Counted from the stretch's first letter, positions 1-5,104 are shown. The stretch is 5,104 nucleotides of DNA from Alphaproteobacteria bacterium (GCA_005884465.1 VAZH01000215.1:1-5104); one strand, 5' to 3'. Translations and numbers: made by a program. The notes: a model not told the origin generated them from the letters alone.

Positions 1-573
1 AAGACGGCGGGTATCGACACCCATCAGCGCCATGATCTGGCGGTCCTGCGAGATGGCGCGGATCGCGGTGCCGACATAGGTCCGCTTCATGAAGAAATAG
101 ACCAGCAACATGCCGATCAGCGCTGCGGCGAAAGCCAGCAGGCGCGAGTAGCTGAAATGCATCTCGGCGAACTTCAGTACGGGCATCCGGATGCCGAGGT
201 TGCGGAAGTCGATCCCGAACGCGACGGTGGCGAAGCTTTGCAGTACGAACAGCACGCCGCCAGTGGCGAGAAGCTGATTGATCGGCGGTGCCGAGAGCAG
301 CGGCGCAATGACAAGCCAGTGCAACAGCGCCCCAAGCCCTGCGACCAGAAGGATGGTGAACGGCGCCGCAACGTAATAGGGCAGACCAAAAACCTGGACC
401 AGATAATACATGCCGTACATGCCGATCATCACCAGTTCGGCGTAACAGATCCACGTCACGTCGATGACGCCGAAGATCAGATTCAACCCGAGCGCCAGCA
501 GCGCCAGCAAGCCGCCGAGCAGAATGCCGTTCACCATCGCTTCGAGCAGGTAGATGTCGAAAAAATCCATCAT
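1..573 (-). CDS. livH: LivH-type inner-membrane permease of a HAAT/Liv ABC importer (3'-truncated by window edge)
   Basis: An open frame runs from ATG at 573 to the left edge, giving 191 codons with no stop. Family members are usually about 285-300 aa, so roughly the first two thirds is present. Strong hydrophobic segments lie near residues 12-36, 45-62, 67-92, 101-120 and 143-162. The segment RAISQDRQIMALMGVDTRR (172-190) is the cytoplasmic coupling loop of Liv permeases, which docks on the ATPases. The stretch GLNLIFGV (29-36) is also typical of LivH. The region just after it is unusual: TWICYAELVMIGMY stands where the family normally has an N-x-A-H-G motif. Two ATGs are adjacent (573 and 570). 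The first was chosen because an AGG lies 7 nt before it. The gene starts 38 nt after the livF stop, consistent with one operon. Its role would be to form half of the membrane channel with a LivM-type partner off-window. The family is clear; the substrate is unknown. Confidence 0.93.
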   Translation of the reverse strand, partial: MMDFFDIYLLEAMVNGILLGGLLALLALGLNLIFGVIDVTWICYAELVMIGMYGMYYLVQVFGLPYYVAAPFTILLVAGLGALLHWLVIAPLLSAPPINQLLATGGVLFVLQSFATVAFGIDFRNLGIRMPVLKFAEMHFSYSRLLAFAAALIGMLLVYFFMKRTYVGTAIRAISQDRQIMALMGVDTRRL

Positions 574-611
574 CGTTTCACCTGACCCTCAAGAACCTGC
601 GCCCCAAGATC

Positions 612-1319
612 TCAAACCCCAAGATAGGCTTCCCGGATGGTATCGTTGGCGAGCATCTCGTCCGACCTGCCCGAGGCGCGGATCGTACCCGCCTCCAGGA
701 GGTAGGCTCGATCGACCACGCGCAAGACCTGCTGCACGTTCTGCTCGACGATCAGCACGGTGAGGCCGCCAGCGGCGCGGATTCGCTTCACCAGTTCGAA
801 CACCTGCTGAACCACCACCGGCGCGAGGCCCGCCGAAGGTTCGTCGAGCAGCAGCAACTTCGGATCGGACATCAGCGCGCGGCCAATCGCGCACATCTGC
901 TGCTCGCCTCCCGACATGGTGCCGGCAAGCTGCTTGCGCCGTTCCTTCATGCGCGGAAAAAGATCGAACACGAACGCCAACCGCTCGGAGTATCGGGCCC
1001 GGGCCTCCGGCATGAAGGCGCCCATCTTGAGATTGTCTTCCACCGTCAGGCGCGGAAACAGCCGGCGGTTCTCCGGAACATGGGCGATGCCGAGACTGAC
1101 GATGCGATGCTCCGGCGTTTTCAGAATGTCGACGCCTTCCATTGCAATCGCGCCCGCCCGCGGCCGGATCAAACCGGAGATCACCCGCATCAAGGTGGTC
1201 TTGCCGGCGCCGTTGGGGCCGATCACGCCGACCGCCTCGCCCGCCTTGACGTCGAGACTGACGCCGAACAGCGCCTGAAAAGTACCGTAGCCCGCGTCGA
1301 CCGATTTCAATTCAAGCAT
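612..1319 (-). CDS. livF: LivF-type ATP-binding subunit of a HAAT/Liv ABC importer
   Basis: This 235-aa protein has the normal LivF length. It is a cytoplasmic ATPase that would pair with LivG to power uptake. Visible motifs in order: Walker A GPNGAGKTT (34-42); the Q-loop region VPENRRLFPRLTVEDNL (81-97), with Glu83 at the usual Gln position as in many LivF proteins; signature MSGGEQQM (135-142), intact; and Walker B LLLLDEPSAGLAP (155-167) with catalytic Glu160. The H-loop reads VEQN (191-194), so Gln193 replaces the switch His. E. coli LivF also has VEQN, so this is a family trait and not damage. The protein ends in YLGV, the common Liv ATPase end. The ATG at 1319 has GGAG 7 nt upstream (1327-1330). 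The stop is TGA at 612-614. livG lies upstream across a repeat-filled gap and livH follows after 38 nt. Confidence 0.96.
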   Translation of the reverse strand: MLELKSVDAGYGTFQALFGVSLDVKAGEAVGVIGPNGAGKTTLMRVISGLIRPRAGAIAMEGVDILKTPEHRIVSLGIAHVPENRRLFPRLTVEDNLKMGAFMPEARARYSERLAFVFDLFPRMKERRKQLAGTMSGGEQQMCAIGRALMSDPKLLLLDEPSAGLAPVVVQQVFELVKRIRAAGGLTVLIVEQNVQQVLRVVDRAYLLEAGTIRASGRSDEMLANDTIREAYLGV

Positions 1320-1335
1320 GCGCGCGCTCCGCCTC
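1320..1335 (-). promoter_or_regulatory. Ribosome binding site and leader of livF
   Basis: The minus strand reads GAGGCGGAGCGCGCGC directly before the ATG at 1319. GGAG at 1327-1330 is 7 nt from the start codon. The site begins right where the upstream hairpin repeat ends (1336), so livF keeps its own translation signal despite the repeat in front of it. Confidence 0.7.
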
Positions 1336-1371
1336 GATCATGGTCCGCTTAGATTGAATCGAACCATGATC
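1336..1371. repeat. Perfect 9-bp inverted repeat (hairpin 2 of the livG-livF gap)
   Basis: Arms GATCATGGT (1336-1344) and ACCATGATC (1363-1371) are exact reverse complements separated by 18 nt. In the livG-livF transcript this would fold into a hairpin ending 16 nt before the livF start and just ahead of its ribosome binding site. The arms share the heptamer GATCATG with the neighbouring repeat at 1386-1434, so the two look like parts of one composite element. There is no U-run after it, so it is not a simple intrinsic terminator. Confidence 0.8.
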
Positions 1372-1385
1372 TCATATCCTTGTTT

Positions 1386-1434
1386 GAGCATGATCTTGTC
1401 GGAAAACCGGTTCCCGCTTTTCCGGATCATGCTC
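1386..1434. repeat. Rhizobiales-type palindromic intergenic repeat (hairpin 1 of the livG-livF gap)
   Basis: The outer arms GAGCATGATC (1386-1395) and GATCATGCTC (1425-1434) are perfect reverse complements. Inside them CGGAAAA (1400-1406) pairs exactly with TTTTCCG (1418-1424). A 4-nt bulge (1396-1399) sits on one side and an 11-nt loop (1407-1417) closes the structure, giving 17 paired positions. From memory, elements with GAGCATGATC arms around a GGAAAACCGG core are very common between genes in Bradyrhizobium, Rhizobium and relatives. The last base of the arm is also the first base (plus strand) of the livG stop codon. Possible roles are 3'-end protection of livG mRNA or tuning of livF-livH expression; the sequence alone does not decide. 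Confidence 0.85.
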
Positions 1435-2189
1435 TAACGCCGCGCTTTGGCCGCAGCGGCTTGCGTCGCAACGGCATCAGTGCCGAGATAAACCTCGATC
1501 ACGCGCGGATCGCTCGACACCGCGCTCGGCAAACCTTCGGAGATCTTCTCGCCGTGATCCAGCACCATCACGCGATCTACCACGCGCATCAGCACGCCCA
1601 TGATGTGCTCGACCCAGATGATGGTAATGCCAAGCTCGTCGCGAATCTTCCGCAGCATGTCAGCCGCCTGATCCATCTCGGTCTCATCGAGCCCGCCGAG
1701 ACTTTCGTCGGCGAGCAGCAGTTTCGGCGCCGTGGCAAGCGCCTTGGCAAGCTCGAGCTTCTTCAGCCCGGCAGCGCCCAGGCCGTCGACGCTTGCCGTG
1801 CGGTCGGTCGGCAGGCCGACGGTCGCGAGCGCGCGTTCCGCGGCTTCCTCCGCCTGGGCTCGGCTGTTGCGGCCCTGCCCGAAATAGCCGGCCAACGCTA
1901 CATTCTCGAACATCGTCAGCCGGTGGAACGGTCGCGGGATCTGGAAGGTCCGGCCGATGCCAAGGTTGATAATCCGGTGCGGCGCGAGACCTGCGAGCTC
2001 GGCGCCTGCGAACTTCATCGAACCCGCCGAGGGCACGAGCGTGCCGGAGAGCATGTTGAAAATCGTGCTCTTGCCCGAGCCGTTCGGGCCGATCAGGCCG
2101 AGAATCTCGCCCTGATCGACCTTGAACGATACCTTGTTGACGGCCGTGAATCCGCCAAACCGCTTGACCAAGCCCTCCACGACCAGCAC
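1434..2189 (-). CDS. livG: LivG-type ATP-binding subunit of a HAAT/Liv ABC importer, with degenerate signature motif
   Basis: This 251-aa protein is a cytoplasmic ATPase expected to pair with LivF. Motifs in order: Walker A GPNGSGKST (34-42); Q-loop RTFQIPRPF (80-88) with Gln83, the typical LivG form; signature position LGAAGLKKLELAKAL (137-151), where relatives have LSYGQ or LAYGD; Walker B LLLADESLGGLD (157-168) with Asp161 and Glu162 retained but Ser163 in place of the usual Pro; and H-loop VEHIM (193-197) with His195. After the usual YLG ending it has an extra 15-residue Ala-rich tail (237-251) that stops at the edge of a palindromic repeat. The start is GTG at 2189, supported by AAGGGG 5 nt upstream; no ATG is as well placed. 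It begins 29 nt after the SBP-B stop, so the two are surely co-transcribed. The family is certain. Whether ATP site 2 is active is open. Confidence 0.95.
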   Translation of the reverse strand: MLVVEGLVKRFGGFTAVNKVSFKVDQGEILGLIGPNGSGKSTIFNMLSGTLVPSAGSMKFAGAELAGLAPHRIINLGIGRTFQIPRPFHRLTMFENVALAGYFGQGRNSRAQAEEAAERALATVGLPTDRTASVDGLGAAGLKKLELAKALATAPKLLLADESLGGLDETEMDQAADMLRKIRDELGITIIWVEHIMGVLMRVVDRVMVLDHGEKISEGLPSAVSSDPRVIEVYLGTDAVATQAAAAKARR

Positions 2190-2194
2190 GACAG

Positions 2195-2202
2195 CCCCTT
2201 CC
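2195..2202 (-). promoter_or_regulatory. Ribosome binding site of livG, supporting a GTG start
   Basis: The minus strand reads GGAAGGGG, then CTGTC, then GTG (2189-2187). The purine run is a strong Shine-Dalgarno sequence at 5-nt spacing and decides the start. It lies wholly in the 29-nt gap after the SBP-B stop codon. Confidence 0.75.
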
Positions 2203-2218
2203 GTTTGGCCAGGACTGG

Positions 2219-3529
2219 CTACTTATAGCTGTAGGTCGTGCCCGCCGGCAGCGGCAACACGGCCTCGCGTTGCGCCTGGCTCTTCGGCCACACCACATAC
2301 GACTTGTCGTCGACATACTGGATGACCACCGGGAACGAGCGTTCATTCTGTCCGGCCATCGGGGCGCCTTCGCCGTAGAATTTGACGCCGAAGCCCAGCA
2401 TGGTGCCGCCTTCGGGAAGATCGACGTCCAGCGCCGCCTTGCGCAGCGCGTCCGGATCGACGCCGCCGTATTTCTTGATGGCGCGCGGCAGCACTTCGGT
2501 CAGGAACACGTAGGTGTTCGAAGCCGCCATGCCGACATGGGCCGATCGTATGGCAACGCCCGGTTTCACCTTGTCGAATTCCTCGCCGACCATCTTGATG
2601 ACCGGCGGCAGCTTCGGATCCATGGATTTCTGGTTGGCGAGCCAGATCGAGATCGGATCGGCGTTGAAGACATAATTCACGTCGGTGCCGAGGCCTTCCT
2701 TGAGCTTCTCGTACACGCCGTAGCCCGCGCCATGGCCGACCAGGGCGCCGAACTTCAGCCCCTGTTCGCGCGCCTGGCGCAACAGCAGCGTGATGTCGGG
2801 ATTGTAGCCGGTGTGGAAGATCACATCGGGCCGGGCACGCTTCAGCTTGGTGACGAGCGCGGAGAGATCGGGCGCGCTGGCCGAATAACCTTCCTTCAGC
2901 ACCACATTAAAGCCGGCTTTCTTGGCGCCGGCCTCGTTGCCCTTCGACACGTCGACCCCATAGGCTCCATCCTCGTGGATGATGGCAACGCGCAGGTCCT
3001 TCGGTTCCTTGCCGAACTTTTCCTTGGAGTTCTGGGCGATGAAGTCCGTCGTCATCAGGCCGAACTGGTCGCCGCTCGCCTGCGGGCGGAAGATATATTT
3101 GAAATTCTTGTTGTCGAGCACCGCCGACGAAATGCAGGTGGTGATCCACATGAACTTCTTGAGCTGCTCGACGCGAGCGGCCACCGGCACGCACTGCGCC
3201 GACGAGAAGAAGCCCAGGAGCATGTCGACTTTTTCCTGCTCGACCAGGCGAACCGCCTCGTTGATGGCGACGTCAGGCTTGCTCTGGGCGTCGGCGTAAA
3301 TCGCCTCGACCTTATAACCTTCCACCCCGGTCTTGGCGTACTGGTCGAGCATAATCTTGGCGCCGGTGTATTGCAGTTCCGAACCGCCGCCCGCGAACGG
3401 GCCGGTGAGGTCGTAAATCACGCCGATCTTGATTTTCTTTTCCTGAGCCTGGGCAGAAACCGCCATGCCCAGCGTCGCTACCGCGGCAATCAGCCCCCCG
3501 AGCAGGCGGGCAGCCCTACGCACCAGCAT
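2219..3529 (-). CDS. SBP-B: periplasmic substrate-binding protein of a HAAT/Liv ABC importer (Peripla_BP_6-like)
   Basis: This 436-aa protein is slightly longer than most family members. The first 28 residues form a Sec signal peptide: RR-A-AR charged start, hydrophobic stretch from about 9 to 24, and a likely cut after AQA (28) before QEKK. The mature protein opens with KIKIGVIYDLTGPFAGGG (32-49), the first strand and ligand loop of type I periplasmic binding proteins. LLGFFSSAQCVPVA (104-117) follows, where Ser109/Ser110 sit at the usual ligand-contact loop. AIIHEDGAYG and ARPDVIFHTGYNPD mark the second lobe. Only Cys113 and Cys132 are seen; they could form a disulfide. The ATG at 3529 has a strong AGGGAGG 5 nt upstream. 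It is the first gene after its own promoter and leads directly into livG, livF and livH, so it is the most likely cognate receptor. The ligand is unknown; amino acid, amide or aromatic acid are all possible. Confidence 0.95.
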   Translation of the reverse strand: MLVRRAARLLGGLIAAVATLGMAVSAQAQEKKIKIGVIYDLTGPFAGGGSELQYTGAKIMLDQYAKTGVEGYKVEAIYADAQSKPDVAINEAVRLVEQEKVDMLLGFFSSAQCVPVAARVEQLKKFMWITTCISSAVLDNKNFKYIFRPQASGDQFGLMTTDFIAQNSKEKFGKEPKDLRVAIIHEDGAYGVDVSKGNEAGAKKAGFNVVLKEGYSASAPDLSALVTKLKRARPDVIFHTGYNPDITLLLRQAREQGLKFGALVGHGAGYGVYEKLKEGLGTDVNYVFNADPISIWLANQKSMDPKLPPVIKMVGEEFDKVKPGVAIRSAHVGMAASNTYVFLTEVLPRAIKKYGGVDPDALRKAALDVDLPEGGTMLGFGVKFYGEGAPMAGQNERSFPVVIQYVDDKSYVVWPKSQAQREAVLPLPAGTTYSYK

Positions 3530-3534
3530 CCAAA

Positions 3535-3541
3535 CCTCCCT
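3535..3541 (-). promoter_or_regulatory. Strong ribosome binding site of SBP-B
   Basis: AGGGAGG on the minus strand lies 5 nt before the ATG at 3529. The strength of the site fits a binding protein made in excess over the membrane parts. Confidence 0.75.
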
Positions 3542-3582
3542 GAAAAATTGTGCATTGCGTTTCTTGGTTCTTGTTGACGCCC

Positions 3583-3611
3583 ATCACATGGGGAGTGCCG
3601 ACCGATGTCAA
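3583..3611 (-). promoter_or_regulatory. Sigma70-type promoter for the SBP-B-livG-livF-livH unit
   Basis: On the minus strand a perfect -35 box TTGACA (3611-3606) is followed by a 17-bp spacer and TGTGAT (3588-3583), a 4/6 match to TATAAT. Transcription would start near 3575, giving a leader of about 45 nt before the SBP-B ATG. A 5-bp inverted repeat, CCCAT-CAC-ATGGG (3580-3592), overlaps the -10 box. A weak -10 with a perfect -35 often goes with activator-assisted or regulated promoters. This is prediction from sequence only. Confidence 0.6.
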
Positions 3612-3618
3612 GCACCCA

Positions 3619-3636
3619 GCATCGCTCACGCGACGC
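3619..3636. promoter_or_regulatory. Possible operator: short inverted repeat just upstream of the SBP-B promoter
   Basis: On the plus strand GCATCGC (3619-3625) and GCGACGC (3630-3636) are inverted with one G-T mismatch and a 4-nt centre. The nearer end is 7 bp upstream of the -35 box, where an activator would commonly bind. No known regulator motif is recognised, and inverted repeats this short arise by chance in GC-rich DNA. Confidence 0.25.
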
Positions 3637-3736
3637 TTGAATGCCGCATCATGTCACCGGATTGTTAGAATGTGCCGAAGAGCGCTTCCTGCGCCTTGCG
3701 CGGCTGGTGCGTTCAGAGTTCAGGCCGCAAATACAT

Positions 3737-3768
3737 GCCGCGCTGCCTCGGGAAAGAGACAGCGCGGC
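3737..3768 (-). terminator. Terminator-like hairpin downstream of SBP-A
   Basis: GCCGCGCTG (3737-3745) and CAGCGCGGC (3760-3768) pair perfectly over 9 GC-rich bp. After one mismatch, 3 more pairs form (3747-3749 with 3756-3758) around a 6-nt loop. On the minus strand the stem is followed by ATGTATTTG, which is only weakly T-rich, so termination may be partial or Rho-assisted. The stem begins about 40 nt past the SBP-A stop and lies about 125 nt upstream of the SBP-B promoter, the right place to separate two transcription units. Confidence 0.5.
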
Positions 3769-3791
3769 GTCTTGGCGTCCAGCGCTAGGCC

Positions 3792-3807
3792 GCGATCAGT
3801 TGATCGC
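3792..3807. repeat. Palindrome next to the SBP-A stop codon
   Basis: GCGATCA (3792-3798) and TGATCGC (3801-3807) are perfect 7-bp inverted arms around a 2-nt centre. It lies 2 nt past the SBP-A stop codon (3810-3812). It may be a minor 3'-end stem ahead of the larger hairpin at 3737-3768. The 2-nt loop means at most 6 pairs form in RNA. Confidence 0.5.
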
Positions 3808-3809
3808 TG

Positions 3810-5012
3810 CTACGGCCCTTTCGTCAGCGGGCAGCCGGAGTCCTTGACGGACGGGAATGCCTTGTCGCCCGGCACCACGGCGAGTTGTTTGTAATAATCC
3901 CAGGGCTTCTTTGACTCCGACGGCTTCTTCACCTCGAACAGATAGAGGTCGTGCACCATGCGGCCGTTTTCGAGCACCTTGCCGCCTTGCGCGAACTGGT
4001 CGTCCACCGGAAGCTCCTTCAGCTTCCTGGCGACGGCTTCGGTGTCCTTGGTGCCCGCCGCCTTGACGGCCTTCAGATATTGCAGCGTCGCCGAATAGGT
4101 GCCGGCCTGGATCATGTTCGGCATCCGGCCGGTCCGCGCGAAGAAGCGATTTGCTAACTCGCGGCTCTTGTCGTCGCGATCCCAATAGTAACCTTCGGTC
4201 AGCACCAGGCCTTGGGCGGCTTCAAGACCAAGGCCGTGGACATCACTCGCTACCAGCAAGAGTCCGGCGAGCTTCTGGCCACTCCTGACGATGCCGAATT
4301 CCGCCGCCTGTTTGATCGAGTTGGTGGTGTCGAGGCCGGCATTGGCGAGCCCGATGATTTTCGCTTTCGAGCTTTGCGCCTGCAGCAGGAACGACGAGAA
4401 ATCCGAAGAGTTCAGGGGAACGCGGACCGAACCCAGCACCTTGCCGCCCTTGGCCTTGACGAAGTCGCCGGTGTCTTTTTCAAGCGCATAGCCGAAGGCG
4501 TAGTCGGCGGTCAGGAAGAACCAGGTATCGCCGCCGGCATCGACCAGCGCGCCGCCGGTACCGAACGCGAGCGCGTGGGTGTCGTAGGCCCAGTGAAAGC
4601 CGTAAGGCTGGCAGGCATCGCCGGTGAGGCGGGAGGTCGCTGCTCCCACCACGATGTCGATCTTCTTCATCTGTTTCGACAGTTCGTGAATGGCGAGCGC
4701 CACCGAGGACGTCGTCAGCTCGGTGATCATGTCGACGCCTTCGACCTCATACCAGCGCCGTGCGATACTGACGCCGAGATCGGGCTTGTTCTGATGGTCA
4801 GCGGAGATCACCTCGATTTTCTGGCCGAGCACGCTGCCGCCAAAATCCTCCGCCGCCATCTTGGCCGCCTCGAACGACCATTTGCCGCCGTAATCGGCAT
4901 AGACGCCGGATTGATCGTTCAGAATACCGATCTTGACCCCCTGTGCCGACGCCGGAGCTGCAAGCAAGACAACGCATGCGGCAAGGGCAGCCGACAACAA
5001 ACGCAACTTCAT
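3810..5012 (-). CDS. SBP-A: periplasmic substrate-binding protein of a HAAT/Liv ABC importer (Peripla_BP_6-like)
   Basis: This 400-aa protein begins MKLRLLSAALAACVVLLAAPASAQ, a clear Sec signal peptide with likely cleavage after ASA (23). The mature part opens VKIGILNDQSGVYADYGG (26-43), the first strand and ligand loop of the family. ELTTSSVALA (98-107) matches the usual ligand-contact loop, and TWFFLTADYAFGYALEKD lies in the second lobe. Cys134 (in GDACQPYGFHW) and Cys394 (near the C-terminus) are the only mature cysteines noted and could pair. The frame stays open up to 5102, but the ATG at 5012 is chosen because it starts the signal peptide and has GGGAG 6 nt upstream. It resembles the many Liv-type binding proteins of Rhodopseudomonas and Bradyrhizobium, some of which bind aromatic acids; that is an analogy only. 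A terminator-like hairpin and a promoter separate it from SBP-B, so it may be its own unit sharing the downstream transporter. Confidence 0.94.
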   Translation of the reverse strand: MKLRLLSAALAACVVLLAAPASAQGVKIGILNDQSGVYADYGGKWSFEAAKMAAEDFGGSVLGQKIEVISADHQNKPDLGVSIARRWYEVEGVDMITELTTSSVALAIHELSKQMKKIDIVVGAATSRLTGDACQPYGFHWAYDTHALAFGTGGALVDAGGDTWFFLTADYAFGYALEKDTGDFVKAKGGKVLGSVRVPLNSSDFSSFLLQAQSSKAKIIGLANAGLDTTNSIKQAAEFGIVRSGQKLAGLLLVASDVHGLGLEAAQGLVLTEGYYWDRDDKSRELANRFFARTGRMPNMIQAGTYSATLQYLKAVKAAGTKDTEAVARKLKELPVDDQFAQGGKVLENGRMVHDLYLFEVKKPSESKKPWDYYKQLAVVPGDKAFPSVKDSGCPLTKGP

Positions 5013-5017
5013 ATTTG

Positions 5018-5023
5018 TCTCCC
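5018..5023 (-). promoter_or_regulatory. Ribosome binding site of SBP-A, deciding the start at 5012
   Basis: GGGAGA on the minus strand lies 5 nt before the ATG at 5012. It favours this start over the in-frame ATG at 5102, which would put about 30 charged residues before the signal peptide. Confidence 0.7.
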
Positions 5024-5063
5024 GAAAGCTTTCATTTTGCGCATGACGTTTTCTAGCCTGGGC

Positions 5064-5092
5064 ATGATATTTAATAACCCTGCGGCTGCCCA
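5064..5092 (-). promoter_or_regulatory. Weak promoter candidate for SBP-A
   Basis: On the minus strand TGGGCA (5092-5087, 4/6 to TTGACA) is spaced 17 bp from TATCAT (5069-5064, 5/6 to TATAAT), within a locally AT-rich stretch. It would give a leader of about 45 nt. The -35 match is poor and the region is cut by the window edge, so the real promoter could lie further upstream. Confidence 0.35.
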
Positions 5093-5104
5093 TATATTTC
5101 AAGC

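Noticed and set aside
1336..1434. An intrinsic terminator between livG and livF
   Set aside because: Neither hairpin is followed by a T-run on the minus strand, and livF and livH would be left without a visible promoter. A repeat element is the better reading.
1380..2228. A 282-codon open frame on the plus strand opposite livG
   Set aside because: It is the antisense shadow of a certain ABC ATPase gene, begins in the palindromic repeat and shows no family features.
2270..3577. A 435-codon open frame on the plus strand opposite SBP-B
   Set aside because: It is fully antisense to a gene with a signal peptide, family motifs and a strong ribosome binding site. Its translation is rich in His, Arg and Asp with no recognisable domain, as expected from the reverse of GC-biased codons.
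3589..3605. A sigma54 promoter suggested by GGCAC upstream of SBP-B
   Set aside because: The required TTGC-like element at the fixed spacing is missing, whereas a sigma70-type pair overlaps the same place.
3641..3894. Small plus-strand open frames in and beside the gap between SBP-A and SBP-B
   Set aside because: They have no ribosome binding site or recognisable protein features and overlap the hairpin and the end of SBP-A.
4974..5012. A lipobox (LAAC, residues 10-13) in SBP-A, suggesting a lipoprotein
   Set aside because: The Cys is too near the N-terminus and lies inside the hydrophobic core, with VVLLAAPASA following. A normal signal peptidase I site after ASA fits better.
5013..5102. 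An N-terminal extension of SBP-A starting at the ATG at 5102
   Set aside because: It would place about 30 charged residues before a normal signal peptide, lacks a visible ribosome binding site, and would run through the candidate promoter. The ATG at 5012 has GGGAG at good spacing.

Overview
The window is a stretch of an ABC-transporter locus, with every gene on the minus strand. The transporter belongs to the branched-chain amino-acid type (HAAT/Liv family) of an alphaproteobacterium. High GC, many Liv-type paralogue features and a palindromic intergenic repeat with GAGCATGATC/GATCATGCTC arms point to Rhizobiales, most likely the Bradyrhizobium/Rhodopseudomonas group. That placement rests on recognition, not on a search.

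In transcription order, from right to left, the layout is as follows. A short upstream region (5013-5104) carries a weak promoter candidate. It leads into a first periplasmic substrate-binding protein (SBP-A, 3810-5012, 400 aa). A 280-bp gap (3530-3809) follows, holding a terminator-like hairpin and then a good sigma70-type promoter (TTGACA, 17 bp, TGTGAT). Next comes a second, unrelated-looking substrate-binding protein (SBP-B, 2219-3529, 436 aa). Then come the LivG-type ATPase (1434-2189, GTG start), a 99-bp two-hairpin repeat that fills the gap, the LivF-type ATPase (612-1319), and the first 191 codons of a LivH-type permease (1-573), which runs off the left edge. The LivM-type permease needed to complete the transporter is not in the window and probably lies beyond that edge.

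Together the genes would make a periplasm-to-cytoplasm importer. SBP-A and/or SBP-B capture ligand, LivH with a LivM partner forms the channel, and LivG/LivF hydrolyse ATP. The ligand cannot be read from the sequence. Liv-family systems in this bacterial group carry amino acids, amides, aromatic acids and other small carboxylates.

Nothing here looks like a wholly new system. The points worth a second look are: a degenerate ABC signature in LivG (LGAAG in place of LSYGQ-like); a LivH whose usual N-x-A-H-G motif is replaced; a mobile-type palindromic repeat that occupies the livG-livF gap and may supply the livG stop codon; and two different binding proteins with separate transcription signals.
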